Notes under the pieces: generated by a model
What the model was told of the DNA's origin: nothing
What the model saw: only the letters and a program-made list of their open reading frames with translations
Database searches by the model: none
In this document: piece by piece, positions 24,437 through 34,255 of the stretch
Layout of the letters: each line of letters begins with the position of its first letter
Position numbering within the stretch: position 1 is the stretch's first letter
From: Mesorhizobium sp.
GTDB lineage: Bacteria; Pseudomonadota; Alphaproteobacteria; Rhizobiales; Rhizobiaceae
Assembly (NCBI GenBank): GCA_004017535.1
Contig: SAJS01000029.1
Span: 1-42,341 of the forward strand
Length of the DNA stretch: 42,341 nt
Reading direction: 5' to 3'
Program-made: the position numbers and the translations under genes

Positions 24437-26599
24437 CTATTTCGTCTCCTGCTCGAATGAATTGTTGATGGACCTCAAATGCCCCACTTGCGTTGCAACG
24501 CGTTCCGCCGTCTCCGGAAGGTGATCGTTGAAGCCGATTGCGCTGCGGAGAAAATTGGTGCCTAGACTGATGAATGCGGCTTGCTCCCGATTGTCCTCGC
24601 CGCAGCCGTGCCCGCCTGCGCTGGCCTCGTAGAAGTAAGCGGGATAGCCAAGAGCCTGCAGTTTTGCGGCCATCTTGCGCGCATGGCCCGGATGGACGCG
24701 GTCGTCGCGTTTCGTGGTGGCGATCAGGATAGGCGGATAGGGCTGTCCCGGCGCTGCGGCGTGATAGGCGGAGATTTCCTTCAGGAAAGCCCAATCGTGA
24801 ACCTTGTCCGGATCGCCATATTCGTCGATCCAGCTCGCGCCCGCCAAGAGCTTGGTGTAGCGACGCATGTCGATAAGCGGTGCTGTGCAGAACAGAGCCC
24901 CGAAATGCTCAGGATAGCGGGTCAGCATGTTTGCGATCAGCAGGCCGCCATTTGAGCCACCCTCGGCGGCAATCCGCCTCGGCAGGGTGATGCCCCTTCG
25001 CACGAGGTCGGCGGCAACGGCGGCGAAATCGTCATGGGCGAGACGCTTGCCCTCCCTGCGCCCGGCTTCGTGCCAGCGGGTGCCGAACTCGCCGCCGCCG
25101 CGGATGTTCGCCTCGACACACGTGCCGCCGCGCTCGAGCCACAGCTTGCCCAGCGGGGAGTTGTAGTAGGGCAGGAGTGATACGCCGAACCCGCCATAAG
25201 CGGAAAGGTGAATCGGAGCATCTCCGTTCCCGTTCGCCGGACCAACCTGCGTATAGGGGATCAGCTCATGATCGATAGAGACTGCCTCGTGGCGCGTGAC
25301 CACCAGTCCGGATGCATCGAAATTCTCCGGGCTGCGCTTCAGGATTGCTGAAGCGCTGAGAGACGGCGCGGCATTCAGATCGAACAGCAAGAGCTGCGGC
25401 GGCGTGATCGGATCCTGAGCACAGATCAGGACCTCTCCATTGGTCTCGTGAACTGCCGCATCGAATGACCAGACGTCGACAGTACCTTCGGCGGGCAGGG
25501 TGTTCAGGACTCGGCGCGTCCATTCCTGGTGGCCGGGAGTGAACATCTCGAAACGCGGTGCGAGATTGACGAGGTAAGAGATAATGAGCTTCCCGTCATT
25601 CCAGAAGAATGACTGCATGGAGCGCCTTTCCCCTGGTTGAAACAGGGTCTCAAAACGGCGTCCGCCAGCGAGGAAAGAGGAAAGCGAGATGACGATCAGC
25701 GCGTCGGCGGGATGGGTGGTGCCTCCCACCGTCCAGGGCTTGCGCGGCCTTACCGCCAGCCAGTCGCCGAAGACCCGCCACGACGCGTCGCGAGGAAGAT
25801 CGATCTGCCTCCTCGGCCCGCTCCTATCGCCGATCCAGCTGATCTTCTCGAAGAAGGCCGGCTGCTCGATGAACCAAAGGCGCTCGCTGCGGCCGGTGCG
25901 GTCCGAATGACCAGACACTTGGAAGCTTTCGAACCCGGCCTCGAAGATTGCCGGCGTGGTGAGGGGATCCGCGTCACGCTTCCACAGTCGAACGGTGCGC
26001 GCATAGCCGGAGCGGGTGGCCATGCCATTACCAAGCGCACTGGAAAGCAGAAGCGTGTCAGGGTCCAGCCAATTAACGTAGCCTTTGGCCTCGGGGAGGT
26101 TGAAGCCGTCGGCGACAAAGCTCAGAGAGATCAGGTCGAATTCGCGATGCACGACCGCGTCGCTGCCGCCGCGCGACAGGCGCAGAACGGCTCTTTCCCG
26201 TCTCTCCGGCTCGATGGACGCGCCGTCCCAGATCCAGTCCTCTCCGTCGCTAGCCGCGAGAGCATCCAGATCGAGCAGTAGCTCCCATTGGGGATCCGCC
26301 TTCATGTAGGCGGCAAGGGTGGTCCGGCGCCACAGTCCGCGTGGATTACCGTCATCTCGCCAGTAATTGTAGAGGTACTGACTACGGCGCGCGATCAGGG
26401 GAAGATTGTCGCGATTGTCGAAAATGGCTGTCAGAGCCGCGCGGTCGCGCTCGAATTGCGCTCCACCGAAGTGCTTCAGGGTCTTTGCCGATTGGCCGGC
26501 GGCCCAGGCAAGTGCCCGCTCGCCCTCTACATCTTCAAGCCAGACATAGGGATCGTCGTCGGGAGCATCCAGCGTTGGACGGACATCAAATGCGTTCAT
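24437..26599 (-). CDS. Prolyl oligopeptidase family serine peptidase (S9)
   Basis: The 720-residue protein is a full-length S9A peptidase, with an N-terminal segment (DDPYVWLEDVEGERALAWAA), a beta-propeller region of about 350 residues, and a C-terminal alpha/beta-hydrolase domain. The catalytic triad can be seen: serine in AAEGGSNGGLLIANML, aspartate in TTKRDDRVHPGHARKM, and histidine in EASAGGHGCGEDN. ANIRGGGEFGTRWHEAGRR is the usual block before the serine. Such enzymes cut short proline-containing peptides. No signal peptide is seen, so it is probably cytoplasmic. A 468-bp repeat covers its first 169 bp and its upstream region, with a second copy at 34959. Confidence 0.93.
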   Translation of the reverse strand: MNAFDVRPTLDAPDDDPYVWLEDVEGERALAWAAGQSAKTLKHFGGAQFERDRAALTAIFDNRDNLPLIARRSQYLYNYWRDDGNPRGLWRRTTLAAYMKADPQWELLLDLDALAASDGEDWIWDGASIEPERRERAVLRLSRGGSDAVVHREFDLISLSFVADGFNLPEAKGYVNWLDPDTLLLSSALGNGMATRSGYARTVRLWKRDADPLTTPAIFEAGFESFQVSGHSDRTGRSERLWFIEQPAFFEKISWIGDRSGPRRQIDLPRDASWRVFGDWLAVRPRKPWTVGGTTHPADALIVISLSSFLAGGRRFETLFQPGERRSMQSFFWNDGKLIISYLVNLAPRFEMFTPGHQEWTRRVLNTLPAEGTVDVWSFDAAVHETNGEVLICAQDPITPPQLLLFDLNAAPSLSASAILKRSPENFDASGLVVTRHEAVSIDHELIPYTQVGPANGNGDAPIHLSAYGGFGVSLLPYYNSPLGKLWLERGGTCVEANIRGGGEFGTRWHEAGRREGKRLAHDDFAAVAADLVRRGITLPRRIAAEGGSNGGLLIANMLTRYPEHFGALFCTAPLIDMRRYTKLLAGASWIDEYGDPDKVHDWAFLKEISAYHAAAPGQPYPPILIATTKRDDRVHPGHARKMAAKLQALGYPAYFYEASAGGHGCGEDNREQAAFISLGTNFLRSAIGFNDHLPETAERVATQVGHLRSINNSFEQETK

Positions 26600-26898
26600 G
26601 TCCGGACAGCCTTCAGAAAGAAGGGATAGAGGCTTCCGTCGGCTCGGGAACGCTCAGTGCTGGTAGCGGCGCCCACATGTTCGAAAAGCGTGATCATTGA
26701 TGAGTTCTTCCAGTCGGTGCGGCATCGCAGTGCTTTTGCGCATAGGGACCGCAACCGTCGTGCCAACTGGGAAAATCGTTTCGGAACAACGCGATCGCTC
26801 TGGAAGCGTTGTGTCACATGTCCGACATCGTCGAGAATCCGACAACGAGTGCTCCTCCTAATCACCGGATCAACCTCCGGCGCCAGGCGGTGACACCG
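26431..26898. repeat. 468-bp direct repeat, copy 1 (peptidase 5' end and upstream)
   Basis: Aligns without gaps to 34959-35426 (constant offset 8,528) with only a small number of mismatches. Copy 1 contains the first 56 codons of the intact prolyl oligopeptidase and about 300 bp upstream. The two copies are in direct orientation. Confidence 0.95.
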
Positions 26899-28029
26899 TG
26901 CAGAACTCGAGCAGTGAAGCTCATTGGTGAACCTGGTTGACGCCCAACATCTTCGCTCTGGAGCGCTTCACGCACACGGATTCATGGCAGACACCATGAT
27001 GCGATCGATGCGGTTAGAGACCAAGCTGGCTGCGCCTGTGAGTTTCAGCCGCCAGCTGGAAGCAGCTGAGTTCTGAGGAGAAGGGTGGGGCACCCCTTGG
27101 GCGACCTGATGGTTGCCCAAGCCCTGCCGCAATCTTGGCCTGCACCGTCCCCTGGATTGCTGTCGATCAAGCCAGGAAGCTGCATTCGGGCGAACGCATG
27201 GGGCTGGTCCCCATGGCAACTTGGGCTGATGTGGGGCCGTCCGATATGCGATACGAGGGTCTAGGATAGGGGAGCTCGGGCTCGGTAGTATCTCAGCGAG
27301 ACGGCTAATGGTCGACGAAGTCTTCCTGACGCCACGCATTGGTATGCCGCAGCAACAGGGGCAGTGCGGGCGCAAGTCTGGTTGTGAAATCGGCTGCTAC
27401 AGGGGCATGCCGCGCTTCATCTCCATACCGTCAGCGAAGAAAGCGCGGCGCGAGCATCACCAAAGAGAAGCGGCGCGCCTTTCGTTTTGCGGTCCACTGA
27501 CCAGTCGGCTTCACCTGTACAACTACGGGCTGGCATAGCGTGAAACTTGGCCCCCAATGGCGGAAATTTCGCCCAGGAGACCTAGATGACTAAGCTTATT
27601 GCACCCGGGCTACGACAACCTGCCCACCACCAGCGTCGAAGCCACCGCCACGCCACCAAGTCTTCAGGGAACGTCCTGAACGGAACCCAGCCGGGTACTC
27701 CTATCAAAGCGACTCCCTTCGCATGCTCAGGCCGCGCTTGCTGTCGCTGCGCGGGACCGACAGCCTGCTTCTGCCCTGCACAGTGCCGACGACACATGCT
27801 TCGACGAAATGGCGTCATCGAGGTCGGGTGGCTTCGGCGCCGGTGCTTTGCCAAATTGCATGTTTGGACGTCCGTGGGGGCGGGCAAGGGGGCACAGTCG
27901 TGCCTGCAGTTCTCGTGACTGGCCCAGCAAGTCGAGTTCGCAACCGCGCACCACATTCGGTCGACGAGATGAAGGCTTTTGCCGCCAAGTTCTCTGCCTG
28001 GTCCGGCGAAAGCTATCCGCTCGCCGCGT
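26899..28029. other. About 1.1 kb without a recognised gene
   Basis: Frames on both strands show no family I know. Near the right end a frame ends FAAKFSAWSGESYPLAA (stop at 28029-28031). It directly precedes the AbiEii-type toxin remnant and could be the tail of its antitoxin gene, but this is a guess from position. Confidence 0.35.
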
Positions 28030-28034
28030 AATGG

Positions 28035-28730
28035 CTGGACATGATAGCCGACGCCCGTCCGAATGGCGGCGGCTTTTTCGTATTATATCGACCTGATCGG
28101 CCAGCTTCGCGGGAATGCCGGGGCTACGACTTTGAATGGTCATTTGGCGGCGGAACGGCTATGATGATCCAGATCGGCCATCGCGAAAGCCACGACATCG
28201 ATATTTTCCTCGACGACCCTCAATTGCTCGGTCATCGACCATCCAAAAGCCACCTGCACTTTGAAACGATGCCGTCCGACTATTTGGGGGACGGGCTTCG
28301 GTTCCAGAAATTCGCCTTCGAAGACGTTGGCGAAATCGACTTCATCGTTGCCGGAGCGCTAACAACGAAGCCGTTCTAGACCCGCGTGGTGGAAGGCAGG
28401 ACCGTGCGGCTCGAGACCATCCCGGAAATCATCGCCAAGAAGGTCTATTACCGGGGATTTCGGAAGCCAACCCGCGCGACATCTTCGACATCGCCGCCGC
28501 AGCCCGGTCGCAATTGGACGAGGTCGTCAACGCTCTGCGTGCGCTCCCAGAACAGGTCGCTCGAACCAGACAGCGGATGGAAAAACTCAACAATGAATTC
28601 GTCGGCCGCGCCATTGCACAGCTGATGATCATGCCCTGACTACGAAGCGTCGGCCGCCGACAGTCTGGACGCAGCGTTCGCTGTGCTCGACGAGGTGTTG
28701 TCATCACTCAAAGAACCTGACCCCCACGAC
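28035..28730 (+). pseudogene. AbiEii/AbiGii-type nucleotidyltransferase toxin, inactivated
   Basis: The sequence reads YDFEWSFGGGTAMMIQIGHR, ESHDIDIFLDDPQLLGH, and FAFEDVGEIDFIVAGALTTK, the core of the AbiEii nucleotidyltransferase family, including the GG and the DID active-site motif. A TAG at 28377-28379 replaces a glutamate codon. Past it come ETIPEIIAKKVYYRG, then after a frameshift PRDIFDIAAAARSQLDEVV and RAIAQLMIMP, and after a further one-base insertion YEASAADSLDAAFAVLDEVL. AbiEii proteins are toxins of type IV toxin-antitoxin/abortive-infection systems. This copy has at least one nonsense change and two frameshifts, so it is dead. Confidence 0.88.
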
Positions 28731-28762
28731 CTAGCGACCAACCGAGGGAGGGGAGGGGTTTC

Positions 28763-29757
28763 TCAGAGCCCGGACGCCTTGGTGAGGTTGGTCCGGAATC
28801 TGCCGCGCCTCCGCTGATATTTGCGGGTCATCTCGGCCGAGGCATGGCCGAGCTGCTTCTGCATGTAACGCTCCTCGACGTCGGCCGACGAGGCAAGTCC
28901 GGCGCGCAGCGACTGGCCCGAGAACAGCAGCGCCCGTTACCCTTCCGGGAGATCGGAGGGGACGCCGGCGGCGATCGTCACCTGCTTGACCAGGCGGGCG
29001 ACGTGCTTGTCGGAGAGCCGTTCGACGTCGACGGTCTTGTTGTCCTTGAAGATGCGGCGGAACAGGGGTCCACGTGCGATGCGGCCAAAGCGGATCCAGC
29101 TCTCGAGCGCGACTACGGGGTAGGTGTGGTCGCTGGAGCCGCGGCCGACCTCGACCTCGCGCCAGCCGGTCTTGCCGCGCAGGGTGACCAGCAGCCCTTG
29201 CCGTCAAAAATCTCGATCCAGCCGGCGCCATCGCTGTTGTCGTCGCGCATGACGTCGAGACCGACGATCTCGGAGCGCCGCAGGCCGCCGCCACAGCCCA
29301 GGAGCAAAATAGCGCGGTCGCGCAGGCCCTGAGGTCGTGGCCGAGCGTGGCGATCATCGCCAGCAGATCGTCGCCAGGACCGCCTCTTTCTGCCGCGGTG
29401 GCTTTTGCGTGCTTGCGCGGCGAATGCCGGCAAGAACCGTATAGATATGCCGCTCCGCGCGGTCCAACGGCCGGCCGCGCTGGGTAAAGTTCCAGGCGAG
29501 GCCGGAAAGCCGCCGCTCGATGGTCGCAACCGAAAGGGCAGGGGCGCCACGCTTCGGATCGCCGGCGGCGGTGCCCAAGGCACAGGCGCTGATATTGAGC
29601 CTGATCACCTTCGAGCCCGGAGGCAGGGGATCGAAGCCAGCGCGCCGGCACCAGGAGGAAAAATGCCGCCAATCCTTGGGGTAGGCGTCGCGCGTGTTCT
29701 CCGAGGTGGCGTTGTAGCCCCTCGCGGTCTCGACCAGTTCCTGGACATGCGCCGGGA
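28763..29757 (-). pseudogene. Tyrosine recombinase (phage-type integrase), multiply frameshifted
   Basis: In shifting minus-strand frames the order is VPAHVQELVETARGY, WRHFSSWCRRAGFDPLPP, TIERRLSGLAWNFTQRG, LDRAERHIYTVLAGIRR, LRDRAILLLGCGGGLRRSEI (with the catalytic arginine region), and near the end SLRAGLASS, VEERYMQKQLGHASAEMTRK and NLTKASGL with a stop at 28763. The catalytic box II histidine block and the tyrosine region are preserved in pieces. Several frameshifts break the gene. Its 5' end is fused to a broken LprI-like gene. It was probably the integrase of a small genomic island that included the AbiEii locus. Confidence 0.88.
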
Positions 29758-29957
29758 CTCTTTGAGCCGGGTCTCCATCTCCTTGTAGAGCTTGTCAAGC
29801 TCGCCATCGACTGGCTTCAGGTCGTCGATTGAACATTGCGTCATCATAGGCTTTGTGCCTTGTTGTAGCAGGCATCGTCCGTTCGCGCGGCGGACACAGA
29901 CATCACCGTCGCTGAGCCGAGAACGACGGTAAAAGAAAATGCACTCACTGACTTCAT
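29757..29957 (-). pseudogene. LprI-like (DUF1311) secreted protein, frameshifted and truncated
   Basis: From an ATG at 29957 the minus strand encodes a signal peptide (MKSVSAFSFTVVLGSATVMS) followed by DDACYNKAQS. One frame over it continues MMTQCSIDDLKPVDGELDKL and YKEMETRLKES. This cysteine-spaced pattern is that of LprI/DUF1311 proteins, small secreted proteins some of which inhibit lysozyme. A one-base change near 29848 breaks the frame. The gene is cut at about 29757, where the integrase remnant begins. It follows the autotransporter gene by 23 bases. Confidence 0.7.
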
Positions 29958-29980
29958 AACCAATCTCTTTTGCGGGTGAT

Positions 29981-32900
29981 TTAGAAACGGACGCCGAGCT
30001 TGGCGCTGAACCCGTGTGTCTGGGCATCCGAGGCGATCTGTCCCTGATAGGCGATGCCGAACGTCGCGTTCTCGGTGATGTTTACGTCCAGCCCAGCTTC
30101 GAGCAGAGCTGCGTTCTTTGCGATCGGCACGCCCTTGATGGCGAAGGAGGAACCGCCAGCAAAGGCAAGAGCGGTATCCGGCCTGACGTCGCCGAAGGCG
30201 TGGCGCCAGCCAAGACCGCCGCGCGCGGTAGCAGTCACGGTGCCGAGGGTCAGTACCGTCGACGCACGCAGACCTAGCGTGGTAAACGCCGTGTCGCTCG
30301 AGCGATCCCCGCTCGACAAGGCGGCTGCGCCGCCATTCTCGGTGAAGCCATCGGCGTCAAAATTCACATAAGCGAGATTAGCGTAGGGCTCGAAGGAAGC
30401 CGAAGCCGTATTGATACGGTAGCCGAGCTCGCCAAAGGCCTGGAACGTGCCGGCGTCGTAATCGGCCGAAAGGCTGTCGGCGAAGCCTGGAAAGACCACG
30501 GACCTGCCGGTCTCGATGCTGTGCCAGGTATAGGCAAGGCCGGAACGAAAACCGAGATTGCCGTTCTGCGTGCCGGCAAAAAGACCGAGATGGTAATTCT
30601 CGCTCGAGCCCGACGACGCGCGATCGTCCGCCTCCAAGGAGGTATGGCTGTAGCCGCTGATGAGGCCGAGCCGCCAGCTTTCGCCGACAGCCGCGTCACC
30701 GCCAGCCAGAAAGCCGCCTGTCGAGTGATCGAGACCGGCGGCATTGCCGTCGCTGTCGAGATGACCCCAGGCGCCGAAGCCACGGCCCCATACGGCGAAA
30801 TTCTCACTCGTTGCCGGGGCCAGTTCCAGACCACCCAGCCCATAAGTCATCACCGGAACGCTGGAGGCACCGACGCCGTCGAACGCCGCACGGATCCGTT
30901 CGCTCGCGGCATCGCGTACAGAATGACTGTCCTCGATGAGGCCGCTATGAATGGAAGCATGAACCTCGCCTGATAGCATATCGAAAGCGTTGCGGGCTTC
31001 CGGCGCCGTCAGGAACAGGATGTTGTCCTGGATCGGATTACCGCTTCCAAGCGCCTGAGCCGCTGCGGCGACCGAGCGTTGATTGAAGGTGCTGGCTACA
31101 TCGGCAAACGCCGTCGATGTGCGGCTGATATCGAGATAGACATTGTTGGCATCGTAGACGAGCTGGAAATCGACGAAGGGCGTCGCGTCTGTCGCCAGAG
31201 CCCCCGTCAGCCCGCCATAGGTGCCGCTTACGCCGCCTGCTGCGGAGAGCAGAGTATATCGGGCATCGACCGATAGCGTTCCCTGCCGCAGGAGCTCGAT
31301 CTGCGCGCCGCTGTCGATCGCCGCTGCTCCGCCAACATCGATGAGATCGGACGACCTTGCGAGGTCGACCTGATAGATCGATCCGGACTGCTGCGCGAAA
31401 TCGCCCGTGACAGTCATTGTGGTGACGATCCTGCTCGGATCGGTCGCACTGCCAGGAGCGACCGTGCCGCCCTCGGAAATGGTGACCGCACCGTAGGTGC
31501 CGCCGCCTGCGACGACACCGCCGCTGTTTGCGATAGCCGTGCCCCCGATCTGCCCGTCATTCCCGAGAAAGCCGGACGTGGTCGCATCATGGGAAAGCAC
31601 ACCTGTATCGGCAAGCAGCAATCCCGCGCCGGAACCGACCGTCGTCATGCCGGAAAAATTGTTCTTTCCGCTCAGCGTTTGCACGCCACCGGCAACGAAT
31701 AGTTTGCCGCCCATATTATTGTTATCAACGTCGAGGTCGTTGATGCTGCCGGCGAAAGTGTCGTTCGAAGCCGTTAGCACCAGGGTACGCTTGCCCAGTT
31801 CGACCGTTCCGCTGCCACTCAGGCTACGAATACGGGCATCGTTGTAGGCGTCGGAGATTCCCCAATAGTCGCTGCCATTTCCATGTTCGGAGATATCGAG
31901 CGTGCCGTCTGCAACGACTTTCGCTGACCGTTGGATGTTGCCGAGCCCCGCAAGCGAGAGATAGGCATCCTGAGCAATATTCGTCTCGCCGGTGTAGGTG
32001 TTGACATTCGTCATCCGGACCACCGTCTTTGTATCAAGCGTCAGCGATCCGGAGCCGGAGACGACACCCGCTATGCCGACCCCGCCCTCATTCCCCATGC
32101 TCGTCGTGATCCTGCTCAGACCGGTCCCTTCGGGTGCGGATGAATCGGTAGAGAAGTTGCTGGCAGTGACGAAATGTGACGAATAAGCGGTATACTTCTT
32201 CTCCAGATCGAAAATGACCGATCTGTTTTTGAAGAAGTCAAGACCGGCAACAAAACTGGTCTGGTCGTTGGGTTGTTCCGTCGTGCCGCTGGTGTAGGTG
32301 AAGTCGATATTGTCCAGCCTTACCGGATCGCCATCCGTTCCTGCGATTGTAACGCTCGGGATGTTGCCCGATGCGCTTACGATCTCGCGTTGCTCATTTC
32401 TCCGAACATTTTTAAGTTCGACGCCCGCATCCTGAAATTGCTTCAGCATCGCATCACTGATCTCCAGACTGCCACCGCCCGGTGTGCCGGTGTCGAGCAA
32501 TACCGCGGTCTTGTTGGGGTCGGTGATTGGTGGGGCTCCATCCTTAACCGTGTACTGCAGATTGTAGCTGCCTTCGTATTCGGTCGAGGCATTGGCGCCA
32601 GAGCCAGGAAAATTCTGATAAGAATCCTGATCTTTTTCCTCGGGTTCTCCCCATGGCATGGCATTAGTATATTGGGCCCGGAGGCTTGGATTGAGGTTGA
32701 CAATCGTGCAGGGGGAACAGCCAGGCGTTTGGTCGCTCTCGGAATCCGGATTCACATTGGCGGAGACCACGTAGCCAGACCTGGTGACACTGCCCATCAT
32801 GCCCCAGACACTTGTCTTGCCAAGAAAATCGCCGGCCCCGAGTGTACCTGCGAAATCGCCGCCTTCGTCTGCCATCTTGCCAGCGGTCATTTTCGCCCGC

Positions 32901-33514
32901 TGCTCCTTATCGGCGTGATAAGGTTCTTGGAGATCCTGACCATACATATCTTTAAGTCCATCCGTCACGGATCCCGGCGTGCACTTAAGATTGTTGTCCT
33001 TGCAATACGCATGGGTATAGACAAAATCGAGAATGCGAGCAGCCCGGTATTTCTTATCGCTTACAGATGGCCCGTCGATTGTTATCTTTTGATCTGGATC
33101 GACATATGTAAATTTATCAATTTCCACGTTCTGAAGCTTATTGCCATACGTTCCGTCCCCGTACGTATATACGTAAGGCGTGTCGGCAATCGGGCGGACC
33201 CCGGTCACCTCTGACCCGATCTGCGTGTTGAGCTGGTCCGAGCCCGTGTCGAATACGTATCGCTGCGCGTTGCCATTGTTGATCTTGGCCCAGATGCCCA
33301 GGCGGTCATGGCCTTCCCCGACATACTCCAGCGGGATCGAAATCGGGTCGTCGGCCAACGCTTCTCCAGTTGGAAATGCTACCAGACCCACCCCGAGAGA
33401 CACAGCCGGCAGGAATACCGTCGTCATCGCGGTGGTTGCCGCCAGAAAGTTCTTTGTCCTGAAACAAGCCTGCATACCTGGTCCTCGAAAAAGTCTCGCA
33501 AACTGATTGATCAT
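29981..33514 (-). CDS. Autotransporter with an aspartic-protease-like passenger domain
   Basis: The 1,177-residue protein has an extended signal peptide (likely cut after GEALA, residue 54). The passenger then shows YVFDTGSDQ (D89-T-G), a flap-like VYTYGDGTYGNK at about 115-126, GTLGAGDF near 224, and a second motif AVLLDTGTPGGGS (D341-T-G). This is the layout of a two-lobed pepsin-type aspartic protease. Residues of about 500-800 hold glycine-rich beta-helix repeats (e.g. NVNTYTGETNIAQDAYLSLA). The C-terminal 270 or so residues form the autotransporter barrel (WGRGFGAWGHLDSDG to KLGVRF). The start has a perfect AGGAGG ten bases upstream. The protein would be exported to the cell surface; protease activity is inferred from the motifs only. 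Confidence 0.9.
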   Translation of the reverse strand: MINQFARLFRGPGMQACFRTKNFLAATTAMTTVFLPAVSLGVGLVAFPTGEALADDPISIPLEYVGEGHDRLGIWAKINNGNAQRYVFDTGSDQLNTQIGSEVTGVRPIADTPYVYTYGDGTYGNKLQNVEIDKFTYVDPDQKITIDGPSVSDKKYRAARILDFVYTHAYCKDNNLKCTPGSVTDGLKDMYGQDLQEPYHADKEQRAKMTAGKMADEGGDFAGTLGAGDFLGKTSVWGMMGSVTRSGYVVSANVNPDSESDQTPGCSPCTIVNLNPSLRAQYTNAMPWGEPEEKDQDSYQNFPGSGANASTEYEGSYNLQYTVKDGAPPITDPNKTAVLLDTGTPGGGSLEISDAMLKQFQDAGVELKNVRRNEQREIVSASGNIPSVTIAGTDGDPVRLDNIDFTYTSGTTEQPNDQTSFVAGLDFFKNRSVIFDLEKKYTAYSSHFVTASNFSTDSSAPEGTGLSRITTSMGNEGGVGIAGVVSGSGSLTLDTKTVVRMTNVNTYTGETNIAQDAYLSLAGLGNIQRSAKVVADGTLDISEHGNGSDYWGISDAYNDARIRSLSGSGTVELGKRTLVLTASNDTFAGSINDLDVDNNNMGGKLFVAGGVQTLSGKNNFSGMTTVGSGAGLLLADTGVLSHDATTSGFLGNDGQIGGTAIANSGGVVAGGGTYGAVTISEGGTVAPGSATDPSRIVTTMTVTGDFAQQSGSIYQVDLARSSDLIDVGGAAAIDSGAQIELLRQGTLSVDARYTLLSAAGGVSGTYGGLTGALATDATPFVDFQLVYDANNVYLDISRTSTAFADVASTFNQRSVAAAAQALGSGNPIQDNILFLTAPEARNAFDMLSGEVHASIHSGLIEDSHSVRDAASERIRAAFDGVGASSVPVMTYGLGGLELAPATSENFAVWGRGFGAWGHLDSDGNAAGLDHSTGGFLAGGDAAVGESWRLGLISGYSHTSLEADDRASSGSSENYHLGLFAGTQNGNLGFRSGLAYTWHSIETGRSVVFPGFADSLSADYDAGTFQAFGELGYRINTASASFEPYANLAYVNFDADGFTENGGAAALSSGDRSSDTAFTTLGLRASTVLTLGTVTATARGGLGWRHAFGDVRPDTALAFAGGSSFAIKGVPIAKNAALLEAGLDVNITENATFGIAYQGQIASDAQTHGFSAKLGVRF

Positions 33515-33829
33515 TGGAACGGCCTCCTGAATGTTGTTTAACGAGACCCTTTATGGCGGCCCTGGCTGACAACAGCCTGAAAGCTGCAAGCGGCCTGCGA
33601 GAATGGGGCGATCCTGAATGACGACAGGTGCTGTCAACAATGGATGAGTGCTCGGCCTGAAAGCTGAGCACGCTTTATGCTCAGGCTGCTGACAAGGCCA
33701 AAGCAGCGTAAGTGCGGAGTGAAATCCAGGGTCCACATGGGTCGTCGCGCTTCCCGTGCGCCTGGGAAGGCGCCGGCCCGGCCAAGCTTTCCCAGATCGT
33801 CCGGATGGCGCACAAGATACCGGTTCAGG
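33515..33829. other. Upstream region of the autotransporter gene
   Basis: This holds the ribosome-binding site (AGGAGG on the minus strand at about 33525-33530) and presumably the promoter. No gene was recognised. The right end runs into an IS256-type remnant. Confidence 0.4.
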
Positions 33830-33925
33830 TCGATCGAGATGGAGGCCGAGGCGTATGCCAAGGCGGTCGACTGCCTGACGAAAGATCAGAATGCGTCGCT
33901 GGCGCTCTACGATTTCCGCCGGCAG
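33830..33925 (+). pseudogene. IS256 family (mutator-type) transposase fragment
   Basis: The frame reads AEAYAKAVDCLTKDQNASLA followed by LYDF. This matches the segment ending in CLTKDRDALLAFYDFPAEHW of IS256-type transposases. Only about 30 residues are preserved, with no start or catalytic region, so it is a small scar. Confidence 0.65.
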
Positions 33926-34019
33926 CGAGCTCAGTCTCCTGCCGGGCATCCGTGTTTACTGGCGACGAGACACAAGATGTGCCCAAATTGCCACCAGACC
34001 GTCACCTGCGATGAGTTTC

Positions 34020-34255
34020 GGCAACTGATTTTGTCCTTTCAATCGTCGCCACTTCCTGGCCGCGGCCAACATGGGCCACTCGAAGGCAGCAGACTGGCGG
34101 CTATATGGACGGGCTGTGAGCCCGCACCGGAGACATTGGCGAAATCTACGATCTCTATAGCAACGTCAAGGAGAAGCGCGAGGTGTTGCAGATGTGGTCA
34201 AATCACATCGAATGGCTGATCAAGCAGGCTGCGGATGACGCTCTGGCGGCGTAGC
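34020..34255 (+). pseudogene. Tyrosine recombinase, C-terminal fragment
   Basis: After a break near 34110 the frame reads TGDIGEIYDLYSNVKEKREV and LQMWSNHIEWLIKQAADDAL, with a stop at 34253-34255. P4-type and phage integrases end this way, the first tyrosine after GEI being the likely nucleophile position. The upstream part is not recognisable. The fragment overlaps the end of the convergent metallopeptidase gene. Confidence 0.6.

Noticed and set aside
24437-24794. Longer ompW start giving a 364-residue protein
   Set aside because: The extra 132 residues overlap the peptidase gene in another frame, while ATG 24398 has AAGGAG and a proper signal peptide.
29757-29847. Integrase start at the ATG at 29847
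   Set aside because: The residues from 29847 to 29757 belong to a DUF1311/LprI-like protein in a shifted frame, not to the integrase N-terminus.
32273-33214. 313-residue plus-strand frame inside the autotransporter gene
   Set aside because: It is the antisense shadow of a long gene with a clear signal peptide, barrel and ribosome-binding site on the other strand.
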